Below, piece by piece: positions 36,009 to 48,282 of a stretch of 64,000 nucleotides of DNA. Position 1 is the first letter of the stretch. Each line of letters opens with the position of its first letter. Made by a program: the position numbers and the translations under genes. Origin of the DNA: Gottfriedia luciferensis (GTDB lineage: Bacteria; Bacillota; Bacilli; Bacillales; Bacillaceae_G); assembly GCF_001712755.1 (NCBI RefSeq), contig NZ_MDKC01000023.1, positions 124,001 to 188,000 on the forward strand, written 5' to 3'. The notes under the pieces are model-generated. The model worked only from the letters and a program-made list of their open reading frames with translations, searched no databases and was not told where the DNA came from.

Positions 36009-37817
36009 TCATTTAACATATTTCATACTAGATCTTAGCTGTGTGATTTGTTGGAGAATCGTTGCAGCTTTTACAAAATCTCCTTCACGTTCGGCTTTTT
36101 TCAGATCTATTTCTTTTTCACGTATACGTTGTTGTTTATCATAGTTGTTTAATGCATCTAAATAATCCTTTAACTCTCGCTCTGTTAGTTCAGGTGCTAT
36201 CTGTAAATTGACAATTTTTGAAACTACTTCAAGTAACCTTTTTGAAGGAAGGTAATTCATAAATTTACTTATATTAGACTCATTGCCCTCTTCATAATAA
36301 GCATAAAGATGGATTATAATCTCGGAATAATCATTATTGTAGAATAGACCCTGATATTGCTGTCTTACTTTTTCAGCCACGTCGCTGCTATTTAACATAT
36401 GAGCTAAAAGTAATTGTTCCGCTCGAACATGTGCAGGAAGAAGTGTCTTAGTAGTAATATCGCGTTTGATATCAGTTTTTACTTCTGTTACATTAGATAT
36501 ACGATTTGCCTGATTACTATATTGTCCAAATTCCTTCTTAAGTACTTCAATCGAGATAGAAAACTCTTTAGAGAGTTGGTTTAAGTAATAATCTTGTTCG
36601 ATCAGTTGACTTAGTTTAGCAATTTCTTGTAGCATTTCTTTTATATACTGAAATTTAACAGTTTCATCTAAAAGATTTTTTCCTTTTCGATGATATTGCA
36701 TTTTAAAACTCATTAATGATACACTAGCTTCAATAATAGAGGTATTAAATTTTTCTGGACCAAATTTTCTTATATATTCATCAGGATCTAAGCCATCAGG
36801 CATTTGTGCAACTTTAATTGTAAATCCTTCTTTTTGAAGAACTTTAGCTGCTTTATCAGTTGCGTTAATACCAGCTTGATCTGAATCATAGCAAATAATA
36901 ATTTGATCAACAGATGTTTTCAAGACTTTCGCTTGATCCTCTGTTAATGAAGTTCCCATGGTTGCAACTGCATCATGGACACCAGCTCTAAACGCAGAAA
37001 TGACATCTGCAAAACCTTCCATCAGAATTGCCCGATTTTGCTTTCGCATGACATTCTTTGCTTGGTAAAATTGATATAATAATTTTCCTTTATGGAAAAT
37101 TGAAGATTCAGGACTATTTAAATATTTTGGTGACCCTTCACCCATTATTCTTCCACTGAATGCAACAATTTTTCCTTGATGGTTATGAATTGGAAAAATT
37201 AATCGATTTCGAAATCGATCATAGTAATTACCATCCCGTTCACTTCGAACAACTAGACCAGCTTTCTCCATGATCGGCATTGGATAGCCACGTTTTTCTA
37301 ACACCTTAGTAACAGCATCCCAAGAATCTAAAGCAACCCCAAGCTCAAAATGCTTTATTTCCTCTCTAGAAATTCCTCTGTTAAGTAGGTATTCTAATGC
37401 CTGTTTACCTTCTGTTGTGTTAACTAATAGATGATGATAGTACTTTTTGACAAACTCATGAGCTTCAAGCATAATGCCTTGTTCAGTAGCTTGTGGATTC
37501 TTGACTGTGTCAACTGTATCTGAAGGTAAAGTGATATTTGTCTTTATTGCAAGCTGATGGACAGACTCTTGAAAGTTAAGTCCTTCAAGCTGCATAATGA
37601 AAGAAATCGCATTTCCTCCAGCACCGCATCCAAAACAATGAAAAATTTGTTTTTCAGGAGACACAGAAAAAGATGGTGTGCTTTCTCCATGAAAAGGACA
37701 AAGTCCAAAATAATTTCTTCCTTGTTTTTTCAGAGGAACATACTCACTTACTACATCAACTATGTCAACTGACTGACGAACCTGTTCGACAAGTTCATCG
37801 GGAATTCTGTTTCCCAT
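36009..37817 (-). CDS. dnaG: DNA primase
   Basis: A 602-residue DnaG. The N-terminal zinc finger is CPFHGE plus HCFGCG (Cys40, His43, Cys61, Cys64). The RNA polymerase (TOPRIM) core includes [10 protein letters not shown] and [10 protein letters not shown]. The C-terminal part (from about 450) is the helicase-interaction domain. It makes RNA primers at replication forks. Directly upstream of sigA. The yaiI/DUF188 gene that stands between dnaG and ppsR in B. subtilis is not present. Confidence 0.97.
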   Translation of the reverse strand: MGNRIPDELVEQVRQSVDIVDVVSEYVPLKKQGRNYFGLCPFHGESTPSFSVSPEKQIFHCFGCGAGGNAISFIMQLEGLNFQESVHQLAIKTNITLPSDTVDTVKNPQATEQGIMLEAHEFVKKYYHHLLVNTTEGKQALEYLLNRGISREEIKHFELGVALDSWDAVTKVLEKRGYPMPIMEKAGLVVRSERDGNYYDRFRNRLIFPIHNHQGKIVAFSGRIMGEGSPKYLNSPESSIFHKGKLLYQFYQAKNVMRKQNRAILMEGFADVISAFRAGVHDAVATMGTSLTEDQAKVLKTSVDQIIICYDSDQAGINATDKAAKVLQKEGFTIKVAQMPDGLDPDEYIRKFGPEKFNTSIIEASVSLMSFKMQYHRKGKNLLDETVKFQYIKEMLQEIAKLSQLIEQDYYLNQLSKEFSISIEVLKKEFGQYSNQANRISNVTEVKTDIKRDITTKTLLPAHVRAEQLLLAHMLNSSDVAEKVRQQYQGLFYNNDYSEIIIHLYAYYEEGNESNISKFMNYLPSKRLLEVVSKIVNLQIAPELTERELKDYLDALNNYDKQQRIREKEIDLKKAEREGDFVKAATILQQITQLRSSMKYVK

Positions 37818-38293
37818 ACTGACAGCTCCATATACTATTTTATTCGATAAAACTCACTGTATTCCTTCATGATTCGACAAAAATATTTCCATATATTTTA
37901 ACTTAAGTTAATTCACTTTATAAAGTCATATATGAATTAATAATTATCTAAAATGAAGTGCTAAACAGTAGTTCATAAGCATTGCATTCAACTGCTGGTT
38001 CTGGTTTTCTTAAAACCCATTTATTTATCGCTTATGATTAATTTCTACACGTCTTTTGTAATTCCTTCAAAACATGTATCGATTTATGTAGTTTTATTTC
38101 CATCTTTCAATAAACTAGGAAGCACATATTCATAGTTTATTCGTAAGTATAAAAAGTTAAACCTATTATTAGTTCATTTCATACAATTTTTTATTATAAT
38201 CTATTTTAATTAAGAAATCTAGCAATAAGTACTAAAGAAATTTATCTTTTACAAACGCTCCTAATTTAGCTAAATTCCTATTTAAAAAAGATG
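37818..38293. other. AT-rich gap upstream of dnaG
   Basis: About 475 bp with no credible gene. It should hold the promoter of the dnaG-sigA operon. No distinct motif supported. Confidence 0.45.
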
Positions 38294-38320
38294 AAAACAC
38301 ATTAGATTACTCTAATGTGT
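38294..38320 (-). terminator. Terminator of the ccpN-ppsR operon
   Basis: ACACATTAGA / TCTAATGTGT stem, 10 bp with a 4-nt loop, followed by TTTTC on the minus strand. Confidence 0.7.
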
Positions 38321-38360
38321 CAGTCTAAATAGATCGATCATCATTTTTAATTTTAAAAAA

Positions 38361-39173
38361 TTATCTAATCTGCTTATTTTGGTAATAGTAATTTAATATT
38401 ACATTAGCGGATTCTTCAACTGCCTTACTTGAAACATCTACAACTTTACAGCCAATTTGTTTAACAACATTATTGAAGTGTTTTAGTTCTTCTTCAATTC
38501 TTGAAATATTAGCATAACTAGCTCCGTCGTGAAGTCCTAATGAAATTAATCTTTCTTTTCGAATATGATTTAACTTTTCTGGAGAAATCATTAGTCCAAT
38601 ACACTTTTCTTTTGGAACTTTAAGTAGTTGTTCTGGTGGATCAACTTCTGGAACTAAAGGCACATTGGCAACTTTAAATCCTTTATGAGCAAGATATTGT
38701 GATAAAGGAGTCTTTGATGTTCTTGATACACCGATTAAGACTATATCAGCTTTTTCAATACCTCTTGGGTCTCTTCCATCATCATATTTAACCGCAAATT
38801 CAATTGCTTCTATACGTTGGAAATAATCTTCATCTAGTTTGCGAACAACACCAGGTTCATTTCTAGGTTCAAGTTTATGAATCGTTGAAATTTTGTCGAT
38901 TAATGGACCGATTAAGTCATAAACGATTACACCAGCACTTTGCGATTCTTCTAATAATTTCTTTCTCATATCAGGTTTTACTAATGTAAATACAATAATA
39001 CCATTATTTTCTTTTGCTACTTGAACTATTTCAATTAATGTTGCATTATCTTCAACGTATGGTACACGTCTAATCTCGAATTTTTCATGAAATTGACTAA
39101 TAGCCGCCTTTACGACATGCTCTGCTGTTTCACCAACAGAATCTGATACAACATAAACGATTGAATTGCCCAT
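38361..39173 (-). CDS. yqfL: Pyruvate, phosphate dikinase regulatory protein (YqfL)
   Basis: A 270-residue DUF299 bifunctional kinase/phosphorylase that switches pyruvate phosphate dikinase on and off. Seen are the N-terminal [15 protein letters not shown], the P-loop-like [15 protein letters not shown] (about residues 149-163) and [18 protein letters not shown]. It is 20 nt downstream of ccpN, and both act on gluconeogenic flux in B. subtilis, where YqfL also modulates CcpN activity. Confidence 0.92.
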   Translation of the reverse strand: MGNSIVYVVSDSVGETAEHVVKAAISQFHEKFEIRRVPYVEDNATLIEIVQVAKENNGIIVFTLVKPDMRKKLLEESQSAGVIVYDLIGPLIDKISTIHKLEPRNEPGVVRKLDEDYFQRIEAIEFAVKYDDGRDPRGIEKADIVLIGVSRTSKTPLSQYLAHKGFKVANVPLVPEVDPPEQLLKVPKEKCIGLMISPEKLNHIRKERLISLGLHDGASYANISRIEEELKHFNNVVKQIGCKVVDVSSKAVEESANVILNYYYQNKQIR

Positions 39174-39193
39174 ATGTTCACCTCTTAACTTTA

Positions 39194-39832
39194 CTAAAAC
39201 ATATCATTGTTCATTAAGTCTACAATCGCACGAGTAAAATTTGTTTTTGTAAATCGACCAATTACCTCAAGTCCATGCTCACTTTCACGAACAACAGGGA
39301 CAGCATCAATTTGTTTTTCAATTAAACTCTTAGCTACATTATAAATTGTATCATCTTTATAGCAAATTGTAATGTTTGGCATTCTTGTCATGATAATATC
39401 TACGGGTAATGTATGCAAATCTTTATTTCCTATGCTTGCACGGAGTAAATCTTTTCTCGAAAGTACTCCTGTTAAAATCGAATTTTGATCAACAACAAAT
39501 AACGTTCCTACATCTTCAAGAAACATTGTAACAATTGCATCATACACTGATGAACTTCGATCTACTACAACAGGAATCGCCTGAAATTCCTTTACAGTCA
39601 ATTTTTTTATTCTGTCAATGACTTGTGCACCGCTTGTTCTTCCTGTGTAATAATATCCTACTCGTGGTCTTGCCTCTAAAAAACCAGTCATTGTAAGAAT
39701 AGCTAAATCCGGGCGAAGCGTAGCTCTTGTAAGTGCTAGCTTATCAGCTATATGTTCACCTGTAATTGGTCCATTATTTTTTACAATTTCAAGTATTTGA
39801 GTTTGTCGCTTTGTCAGTTCGATTTCCCTCAC
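39194..39832 (-). CDS. ccpN: Transcriptional repressor CcpN
   Basis: A 212-residue regulator with an N-terminal DeoR-like helix-turn-helix ([20 protein letters not shown]) and two CBS domains (about 75-135 and 140-205; [24 protein letters not shown]). In B. subtilis CcpN represses gapB and pckA during growth on glucose. The start is GTG at 39832, judged from the family N-terminus; the GGGG just before it makes a weak, very close ribosome site. Confidence 0.92.
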   Translation of the reverse strand: MREIELTKRQTQILEIVKNNGPITGEHIADKLALTRATLRPDLAILTMTGFLEARPRVGYYYTGRTSGAQVIDRIKKLTVKEFQAIPVVVDRSSSVYDAIVTMFLEDVGTLFVVDQNSILTGVLSRKDLLRASIGNKDLHTLPVDIIMTRMPNITICYKDDTIYNVAKSLIEKQIDAVPVVRESEHGLEVIGRFTKTNFTRAIVDLMNNDMF

Positions 39833-39899
39833 CCCTAACTATCCAATATGTTATACTCTCTAATAAATATTATATACTATTTTTACAATTTAAAAAAGA

Positions 39900-39932
39900 A
39901 AGAAGGAAATAGGTAGCCTATTTCCTTCCTTA
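39900..39932 (-). terminator. Terminator of recO
   Basis: AAGGAAATAGG / CCTATTTCCTT, an 11-bp stem with a 3-nt loop between recO and ccpN. It occupies the place where glyQ-glyS lies in B. subtilis. Confidence 0.82.
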
Positions 39933-40715
39933 GGTTTCTGAATTTTTATTAGTTTTCAGAAAATTATCCATATTTTTTAATTGCTCTAAAAATTTGCGGG
40001 ACTTTAAATAGATTCCACTATATTCATCATAATAAGAAAATAAAATTTGTTGTAAGTTCTTCTTTGTCGCTTCACTAACCTCAATTTTCCCAAGTCGATT
40101 TACATCAAAATGATAAAATAACCTCATTAACTTAACCGATTTTTCAGTAACAGAAAAAGCATATGGATCAGTGTGTTTACAACGCTGACATAAAAACCCA
40201 CCTTCTTTAACTGAAAAGGCTACAAATATATTTTCATTTGCACTGCATCTACAATTCACACATTGATCAAAAAATGGATGATATCCTAATACAGGTATCA
40301 TTTTCGTCATAAATAAATAAGTCAAAACTTCAGCGTCTGCACCTTCATTCATGTGCTGAAGTAATTGAAGGACTAATTCAAATAAATACGGATTATTTTT
40401 TTTCTCTTCAACCGCTTTATCAGTAAGCTCTACAACAATCGAACCATACGCAGTTGCAACTAAGTCACTTCTTAATTCACGAAATGAATCAATCAGTTCT
40501 CCTTGACTTAAAGTACCTAAGCCAGATCCTTTTTGAATTAAAAACGACCCATATGTAAAGAGTTGTGTAACAGAAGCAAGTCGACTATTTGTCTTCTTTG
40601 CTCCTCTTGCCACAACTCCTATCTTACCTAATTCTCTTGTTAAGAGAGTAATAATAACATTTGATTCTCCATAAGCGTTTGCCCGTAATACAATTCCTTC
40701 TACACGCTGTAACAA
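39930..40715 (-). CDS. recO: DNA repair protein RecO
   Basis: A 261-residue RecO: an N-terminal OB-fold ([20 protein letters not shown], residues 4-23), a helical middle and a zinc site CVNCRCS plus CQRC. It helps load RecA at gaps with RecR. Order era-yqzL-recO as in Bacillus. Confidence 0.94.
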   Translation of the reverse strand: MLQRVEGIVLRANAYGESNVIITLLTRELGKIGVVARGAKKTNSRLASVTQLFTYGSFLIQKGSGLGTLSQGELIDSFRELRSDLVATAYGSIVVELTDKAVEEKKNNPYLFELVLQLLQHMNEGADAEVLTYLFMTKMIPVLGYHPFFDQCVNCRCSANENIFVAFSVKEGGFLCQRCKHTDPYAFSVTEKSVKLMRLFYHFDVNRLGKIEVSEATKKNLQQILFSYYDEYSGIYLKSRKFLEQLKNMDNFLKTNKNSET

Positions 40716-40742
40716 TTAACTCACCATCCAATTGGATGAAGG

Positions 40743-40886
40743 TTAAGTATGTAGGGAATCAATATCAGCTATTTCTTCATCAATGTAACTTTTCTGATCC
40801 ACATGTTCCTGTTCAAGCTGCTTAAACAATAAATATGTCTCAACATTTCCAGTTTTAGAAAAGACATCCCAGGTAAAATTCAACAT
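40743..40886 (-). CDS. yqzL: YqzL family small protein (47 aa)
   Basis: A short gene between era and recO. It starts at ATG 40886 with AAGGTGGTTTCTCA upstream and encodes MLNFTWDVFSKTGNVETYLL then an acidic tail. The motif TW-VF--TG--ETYLL and the 47-residue length match YqzL, which has exactly this neighbourhood in B. subtilis. Function unknown. Confidence 0.88.
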   Translation of the reverse strand: MLNFTWDVFSKTGNVETYLLFKQLEQEHVDQKSYIDEEIADIDSLHT

Positions 40887-41119
40887 TGAGAAACCACCTT
40901 TCAAGAATAGCTACAACTCATTGCTCATTACCTATAGCCAATTACTTTCCCTGCTTACTTATAATGTGACCTTCTCTCCCGATTTTCATGTGTATAAAAT
41001 TTATTAAAATAACAAATAAAAAGCTTGCAAAACCAAGAAAAATATGTTGGGCCTTTTTGAACAAGTGGTAATATTACTGGACCCCTGATACTAAGCCCAA
41101 ATTCCTTGATTTTTGCCTA

Positions 41120-42419
<1,300 letters not shown>

Positions 42420-42465
42420 TTATGTAGCCTCCTATTATAAGCCCGAACACGAAAGTGGGGTCTTA

Positions 42466-42846
42466 TTAACGTAGTATAGTAAAATACGGAAAAAATAGCA
42501 AAGCACCTATAATGATTGAAACGATTGCAGCGACTAACACCGCCCCAGCTGCTACATCCTTCGCTTTTTTTGCTAAAGGATGTTTATTAGGTGATGCTAA
42601 ATCTACAACTGCTTCAATTGAAGAATTAACTAGCTCTAGCGAAATGACAATTGTAATAATAAGCAGAAGGATTAACCAATCTATTCGACTAATATGTAAA
42701 TAAAACGCAAGGCCGATTGAAATAAGAGCTGCAAATAAGTGGATTTTTATATTTCTTTCATCTTTAATGACTTTAAAAATACCACTAAATGCAAAACCAA
42801 AAGAATTAAATAATGGCGCTCTTTTTTTAGAGTCTTTCAAGGCCAT
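42466..42846 (-). CDS. dgkA: Undecaprenol/diacylglycerol kinase
   Basis: A 126-residue DgkA-type integral membrane kinase with three helices. The family block ELVNSSIEAVVDLASP (catalytic Glu region) and AKDVAAGAVLV are clear. In Gram-positives the main substrate is undecaprenol. It overlaps ybeY by 20 nt. Confidence 0.94.
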   Translation of the reverse strand: MALKDSKKRAPLFNSFGFAFSGIFKVIKDERNIKIHLFAALISIGLAFYLHISRIDWLILLLIITIVISLELVNSSIEAVVDLASPNKHPLAKKAKDVAAGAVLVAAIVSIIIGALLFFPYFTILR

Positions 42847-43303
42847 ATTTTTCTAATATTTCCTTTTGTTTTGTAAACATCACTTTCTCATCAGCTTCAT
42901 TCATATGATCATAACCAAGTAAATGTAAACATCCGTGAACTGCTAAAAAACCTAATTCACGTCGGAACGAATGACCATACTCTTCAGCCTGTCTTTTAGT
43001 AGTGGGAATCGAAATGACAATATCACCTAAAGTACGTGGTAAGTCCACTCCAATGATTTCAATTTCTCCTTCTCCTAATTCTTCCATTGGAAATGAAATA
43101 ACATCAGTAGCACGGTCTTTCTCTCGATACTCTTTATTAATTTCATGAATTCTTTCATCATCTACAAATGAAACTGCTATTTCAACCTCACCCGTTACAC
43201 CCTCATATTCAAGTGCGCACTCTAGTAAACCCTTTATATCAGATTGTTGTTCATTAGTCACTTCATTTGTTTCATCTATAAAATCAATTTCTAGTTGAAC
43301 CAT
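42827..43303 (-). CDS. ybeY: Endoribonuclease YbeY
   Basis: A 158-residue rRNA-maturation metalloprotein. The zinc site HGCLHLLGYDH (HxxxHxxxxxH) is at about residues 124-134, and RATDVISFPM lies mid-protein. It acts in 16S rRNA 3' processing and ribosome quality control. It is 9 nt downstream of pgpH. Confidence 0.96.
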   Translation of the reverse strand: MVQLEIDFIDETNEVTNEQQSDIKGLLECALEYEGVTGEVEIAVSFVDDERIHEINKEYREKDRATDVISFPMEELGEGEIEIIGVDLPRTLGDIVISIPTTKRQAEEYGHSFRRELGFLAVHGCLHLLGYDHMNEADEKVMFTKQKEILEKYGLERL

Positions 43304-43312
43304 TTTCTCACC

Positions 43313-45415
43313 TTATCTTTCATCTGGATACTGTATTCTTGAATGGAAAGTTCCTTTTAAAGTCTCACACAATGATTTCTCAACAATGTGTAATTCTTTT
43401 AAGTTTAATTCACACATTGCAAACTGACCATCATTCAAACGATCATGCATAATGGAAGAAACTAATACCTCGATTTTTTCCATATCAGGGTCCTTTAACG
43501 AACGAACTGCTGCTTCAACACTATCAGCAATTCCTACAACTGCCGATTCCTTTGAATGAGCTTTTGGACCTGGATATCTAAAATCACTTTCTTTAACATC
43601 AGGATTCGTTTCTTTTTCCTTATAATAAAAATACTTTAATAAAGTTGTACCATGATGCTCCGCTGCAATATCAATTATATCTTTTGGCAAATTATATTTT
43701 TTTAGTATTTTTACACCATCACTTACATGCCTTAAAATGATATCTTTACTTTGAATCGGTTTAATACGATCATGAGGATTATGACCACCCATTTGATTTT
43801 CAATAAAGAATCCTGGATTATTCGTTTTACCAATATCATGATAATATGCTCCTACCCTAGCTAACAAGCCATTTGCACCAATCGCTTCACAAGCACCTTC
43901 AGCTAAATTTGCAACCATTATACTATGATGGTATGTACCAGGAGCCTCTAATAATATTTTTCTTAATAAAGGATGATTTGGACTACCTAACTCAACAAGT
44001 TTAAATGAGGATACCATTCCAAACGAATCTTCTACAAAAGGTAAAATCCCCATCGTAATGACACTTGATAAAACTCCGGAAGTAAGTCCCATTAATAAAT
44101 AAATCCCAATTTCCACTGATGAATATTGTCCATTTCGTATTAAAATCAAAGAAAACAGAGTAGCAATATTAACAAGCGAAATTAAAAATCCTGCATGGAG
44201 AATCATTGAACGCTTATTCTTGACCTCATTTAAAAATAAAACGGCGATTGAACTAAATAAAATATAAATTCCAGTCGAGTAATTAATTGCGCCATTTACA
44301 TCTTCGTTAAACATTAAACTACCGCAAATAGAGAAAATAATAGAAGAAACCATTAAATATCGATTACCTAATAAAAACTTTATCAATAAAGTTCCAATCG
44401 CAACTGGAGCTACATATACAAGGCCAGAAAACTCAACTTTTTGAAACAAGCTTACAATTTTCAAAATTAAGATTGTAAAAATTACAATGCTATAGTATGT
44501 AACGATGTATATATTCCCTTTTTCTTTCAATGAAGCCGTTTGCTTCAATACGAAGTACGCCAATACTCCAATTAATAGAATTAATCCAATATACGGTTGA
44601 ATCGACTGTTTGTTTTTTATTAAGCCAACTAATTTTAATTGATCATATTTTTCCTTTGTAATTGTCTCTCCAGCTTTTACTAAGACTTGTCCTTGTAAAA
44701 TATAAACACTATCTACACTTTCACTTTCTAGACGTTTTCTCTCTTTTGTCTCCTCTGCATCAAAAAAGTAGTTTGGCACAATCGCAAATTCACCAATTGA
44801 GATCATCGCATCCTTTAGTGAGGGATTAACGCTTACATATGATAATTCGTTTCGTAGCTTCCCACGAGATTCTTCGATTTGGTTCGTCGTGATTTCCTCA
44901 GACATTACATTGTTAATCGCCGTATTTAACGAAGCTTTCGTAATATTTAACTGTTCTTCTGACGATCTAACTAAAGTGCTAAATACACTATCTTCTAAGT
45001 TTTTACGAATATCGTCAGGCAGTTTTTTCTTAACATCACTTGTTTCTTTATCAATTAATGCTTGTCCTGTCGGATTATCACTTTTTGCATTTTCATTTTT
45101 CACTTCTGTAACAATATCAAAAATTGAATTTACTATGTCGATCCGTTTTTGTGTATAACTTTCCTCATATTTATATACATCCTCAACTCTTGCTGCAGCC
45201 TCAAGTCGCTTTTTAGCCGTAGCTCCTTTGTCCTCAATCGTGATAGGTGAATAAATATTATCATCAGCAATTGATAATAGCTGAATGTCGTATTTTACCG
45301 GTCTAACATGACTAACTAAAAGAAGAAAACTTAATAAGCTGAATGCAACAGTACATAGTAAAATGACAAGAGTTTGATTCTTAAAACGCTGAATTAAAGC
45401 TTGCAAACTATTCAT
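43313..45415 (-). CDS. pgpH: 7TM-HD c-di-AMP phosphodiesterase PgpH
   Basis: A 700-residue membrane phosphodiesterase: an N-terminal helix, a large extracellular region (about 40-265), seven membrane helices (about 270-460) and a C-terminal HD domain with HHSIMVANLAEGACEAIGAN, ARVGAYYHDIGKTNNP and AEHHGTTLL (His/Asp metal ligands). It degrades cyclic di-AMP. Upstream neighbour is phoH, as in other Bacillaceae. Confidence 0.95.
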   Translation of the reverse strand: MNSLQALIQRFKNQTLVILLCTVAFSLLSFLLLVSHVRPVKYDIQLLSIADDNIYSPITIEDKGATAKKRLEAAARVEDVYKYEESYTQKRIDIVNSIFDIVTEVKNENAKSDNPTGQALIDKETSDVKKKLPDDIRKNLEDSVFSTLVRSSEEQLNITKASLNTAINNVMSEEITTNQIEESRGKLRNELSYVSVNPSLKDAMISIGEFAIVPNYFFDAEETKERKRLESESVDSVYILQGQVLVKAGETITKEKYDQLKLVGLIKNKQSIQPYIGLILLIGVLAYFVLKQTASLKEKGNIYIVTYYSIVIFTILILKIVSLFQKVEFSGLVYVAPVAIGTLLIKFLLGNRYLMVSSIIFSICGSLMFNEDVNGAINYSTGIYILFSSIAVLFLNEVKNKRSMILHAGFLISLVNIATLFSLILIRNGQYSSVEIGIYLLMGLTSGVLSSVITMGILPFVEDSFGMVSSFKLVELGSPNHPLLRKILLEAPGTYHHSIMVANLAEGACEAIGANGLLARVGAYYHDIGKTNNPGFFIENQMGGHNPHDRIKPIQSKDIILRHVSDGVKILKKYNLPKDIIDIAAEHHGTTLLKYFYYKEKETNPDVKESDFRYPGPKAHSKESAVVGIADSVEAAVRSLKDPDMEKIEVLVSSIMHDRLNDGQFAMCELNLKELHIVEKSLCETLKGTFHSRIQYPDER

Positions 45416-45452
45416 TGTTTCCCCTTTCTAGAAATGCACCTCATCATAAAAA

Positions 45453-45480
45453 TACGAAATGACCCTATCAATGTAGGGTC
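45453..45480 (-). terminator. Hairpin between phoH and pgpH
   Basis: TGACCCTA / TAGGGTCA stem, 8 bp. Only a weak T-rich tail on the minus strand, so it may attenuate rather than end transcription. Confidence 0.5.
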
Positions 45481-45488
45481 ACTACGAA

Positions 45489-46451
45489 TCATTCTTTTGC
45501 TAAATCATAAGCTTGAATAATCTTTTGTACTAGTGGGTGACGAACTACGTCAGTTTGTTCCAAGATTGTCATACCAATACCCTCAACACCTTTAAGTGTA
45601 TTTTGAGCTGATATTAAACCAGACTTTACTCCTTTAGGTAAATCAACCTGTGAAGGGTCTCCTGTTATAACCATTTTAGAGCCAAATCCTAAACGGGTCA
45701 AAAACATCTTCATTTGAGCCATTGTCGTATTTTGAGCTTCATCCAAAATGACAAAGGCATCTTCTAACGTACGTCCCCTCATGTAAGCCAAAGGAGCAAT
45801 TTCGATTGTTCCTCTTTCAATTAAACGTACAGTATGCTCTTGTCCTAAAACATCGTGCAAGGCATCATACAATGGTCTTAAATATGGGTCAACCTTTTCC
45901 TTCAAATCTCCTGGTAAAAATCCTAAACTTTCTCCAGCTTCCACAGCAGGTCTTGTTAAAATAATTTTACTTACTTTATTATTTTTTAGTGCTTGAACAG
46001 CCATGACAACTGCAAGATATGTTTTACCTGTACCAGCAGGTCCAATTCCAAATACTAAATCATTTGATTGAATTGCACGAAGATAATGTCTTTGTCCAAA
46101 AGTTTTAACTCGAATTGGTTTACCTTTTGAATTCTTAATAATTTCTTCGTCATACAACCTAGCAAATGATAACAGCCTTCCTTCTTTAGCCATTTGAATT
46201 GAGTATGTAACATCCCTCGATGTAATACTCACTCCATTTCGAATAACCTCTAAAAGAGCTTGAATGATTTGCTCAACAGTTTTCACATCTTCATTCGTAC
46301 CTGAAACTTGTACAGATTGACCACGTGACACAATCTTAACATCAAGCAAATTTTCAATTATTTCTAGATGCTTATCGTTTGTACCAAATAAGGCAATTGC
46401 TTCGTTTGGATCCTCTAGTTGTTGATTAATCGTTAGTAGTTGTTCTGGCAT
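45489..46451 (-). CDS. phoH: PhoH family ATPase
   Basis: A 320-residue PhoH-like protein with P-loop GPAGTGKTYLAV, LTRPAVEAGESLGFLPGDL, Walker B region AFVILDEAQNTT and the arginine block VVRHPLVQKII. Thought to be an RNA-linked ATPase/helicase-like protein. It is 3 nt downstream of yqfD, in the yqfC-yqfD-phoH-pgpH-ybeY cluster. Confidence 0.94.
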   Translation of the reverse strand: MPEQLLTINQQLEDPNEAIALFGTNDKHLEIIENLLDVKIVSRGQSVQVSGTNEDVKTVEQIIQALLEVIRNGVSITSRDVTYSIQMAKEGRLLSFARLYDEEIIKNSKGKPIRVKTFGQRHYLRAIQSNDLVFGIGPAGTGKTYLAVVMAVQALKNNKVSKIILTRPAVEAGESLGFLPGDLKEKVDPYLRPLYDALHDVLGQEHTVRLIERGTIEIAPLAYMRGRTLEDAFVILDEAQNTTMAQMKMFLTRLGFGSKMVITGDPSQVDLPKGVKSGLISAQNTLKGVEGIGMTILEQTDVVRHPLVQKIIQAYDLAKE

Positions 46452-46454
46452 TAC

Positions 46455-47642
46455 TCAGTCCCCTTGAACAATAGTTTTCGTTTTTGTGATATCTTCTAAA
46501 ACTTTATAATACATTCTTAAATTAACTTTACCATTGTCTATTGACTCGTGCAAAACTTTTTCTTGTAAAATTTTGGCATCCGGACTTAACTTTTTCATTA
46601 ATTCCTTCTTACCAATTTGTTTTCCAAGTTGAGCAGCCTGCATTTTAGAGTATGTTCTTACATATTTTTCACTTTCCAGAGTAGTCTTTTTACTGAAAAA
46701 AATCGGCAATTTCCATTTTAAAAATTTAAATTGATACGAACTATTTTCATCTTCAAAAGACTTATATTTATTCTTATCAAAACCCCAAAATTTTATTTTA
46801 TTTTCCTTAGTTCCAATATAATAACTAGTTTTTCTCTCTCCTGTAAGCACCGTAAACGGAGTATCTAAAGGAACACTAATAATTTCCTCTCTCCAAACTT
46901 CCCCCATGATTTTGCCCACTGCGGGAACTAAAATAGGATGTTCTTCTGTTCCGATTATTCCAGATACTAATATTTGACCTTTTTTCACAAAGTCATTCTT
47001 TACGACAAGAGGTTTCCCCTTTTCGACAAACATACTTGAAATGACAGCTTCTTCACTTGCAATAATATGACGTGGACTTAACGCCTTCTCAGGCTTAGGT
47101 ATATGCTTTTCAACTACCTCAAAATGAAAGGTAGTCCCATTTAATTGTACACCAATCCAGGTTAATGTTGGATTATCATCTTGGAGCTTTTTCTGGATTG
47201 TTTGCATTCTAGGTAAAGTAAATTGAGAAGCTCCAGTCTTAACACCCATCGCAGTTAAATCTTTCCGGAGTTTATATTCCACTTCAGGTGAAGCACCCTT
47301 TATATCTATTCGCCAAACCATATTTGAAAGTAAAAATAATACAACTAAAAAGCCAACAACCCCTACAACAAATCCAAAATACTTCCATGCTCGTTTAACT
47401 TCAAAAGGCAGCCCTTTCCTGCCAATAAAATAAACCTTATACTCTTTTTTGCGAGGAATATTCTTGATCCGTTTATAATCTTTCAACTCAATTGTAAACG
47501 TGATTGAATTTGTTCCACTTTTCTTCACATCACGAAGTGGAATCCCCTTTCGCATACATTCATTTAAAAAACGTTCTGGTCCAAGCCCAATCACTTTTAC
47601 TTGAACCATCCCCGTAAGTTTTGAAGTCCATTGGTTTTTCAT
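46455..47642 (-). CDS. yqfD: Sporulation protein YqfD
   Basis: A 395-residue protein with one membrane helix at about residues 89-109 and a large C-terminal part predicted outside the cytosol. The N-terminal cytoplasmic region carries the family pattern GLGPERFLNECMRKGIPLRDV. In B. subtilis yqfD is in the mother-cell regulon and is paired with yqfC, as here. Presence supports a spore-forming host. Confidence 0.9.
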   Translation of the reverse strand: MKNQWTSKLTGMVQVKVIGLGPERFLNECMRKGIPLRDVKKSGTNSITFTIELKDYKRIKNIPRKKEYKVYFIGRKGLPFEVKRAWKYFGFVVGVVGFLVVLFLLSNMVWRIDIKGASPEVEYKLRKDLTAMGVKTGASQFTLPRMQTIQKKLQDDNPTLTWIGVQLNGTTFHFEVVEKHIPKPEKALSPRHIIASEEAVISSMFVEKGKPLVVKNDFVKKGQILVSGIIGTEEHPILVPAVGKIMGEVWREEIISVPLDTPFTVLTGERKTSYYIGTKENKIKFWGFDKNKYKSFEDENSSYQFKFLKWKLPIFFSKKTTLESEKYVRTYSKMQAAQLGKQIGKKELMKKLSPDAKILQEKVLHESIDNGKVNLRMYYKVLEDITKTKTIVQGD

Positions 47643-47690
47643 CCTAATCCCCCATGTTCATTAGACTGATCATGGTGTAAGTTCTAGATG

Positions 47691-47972
47691 TTATTCATTA
47701 ATAAAATACACATGCTCAATTTCGCCTTCCAACAAAATCTCCTCAGGTAACATCGTCTTCAAAATAAAATCTTTCCCCTTAATCAACAACTGCCCTTGCT
47801 TCATTAACAAACGCAATTCATTGTCCGAATACACAAGTAAGCCTCTATGGTTTTCAATATAAATATGTAGTTGACCTAACATCGTAATACGTGGTAATTC
47901 CAATAGTACATCTGGTGGTAAGTCCATCTTACTTGACATCCATGTTTTTAAATTATGCGCTAATCTTTTCAA
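47691..47972 (-). CDS. yqfC: Sporulation protein YqfC
   Basis: A 93-residue YabP/YqfC family protein (LPRITMLGQLHIYIENHRG, the typical beta-rich block). TTG start behind GGGGGAGGAG, a very strong site. Precedes yqfD. Known in B. subtilis as a mother-cell sporulation gene. The yqfA/floA and yqfB genes that follow it there are absent here. Confidence 0.9.
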   Translation of the reverse strand: MKRLAHNLKTWMSSKMDLPPDVLLELPRITMLGQLHIYIENHRGLLVYSDNELRLLMKQGQLLIKGKDFILKTMLPEEILLEGEIEHVYFINE

Positions 47973-48235
47973 GATAGACTCCTCCCCCTTTCATATCATA
48001 TTTATGATGAATTTTGAGAAGGTATGATATAAAAAGTAAAAGGTAAAGGAAATTTAAGATGTATAGTTGGATTTTATAAAGGTATGGGTTATTGATTTTT
48101 AAATGATGAAGAGGAAGCTGGGTTTTATGGGTACTGACGTCTGTGTTGTACGGAAGATCAATCAATGAATTTAGGGTTCGAATGTCTCTATAATGAGCCC
48201 ACTTATAATTAATTTTCAGTTATGGCACATAGTAA
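47973..48235. other. Gap upstream of yqfC
   Basis: About 260 bp of AT-rich sequence with only short frames lacking ribosome sites. Presumed to hold the yqfC promoter. No motif supported. Confidence 0.4.
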
Positions 48236-48268
48236 AAAACCGAGAACAAATAACTATTCTCGGTTTAA
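48236..48268 (-). terminator. Terminator of the 154-aa membrane protein gene
   Basis: AAACCGAGAA / TTCTCGGTTT stem directly after the stop codon of the gene at 48283. Confidence 0.75.
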
Positions 48269-48282
48269 ATTTATTTACGTTT

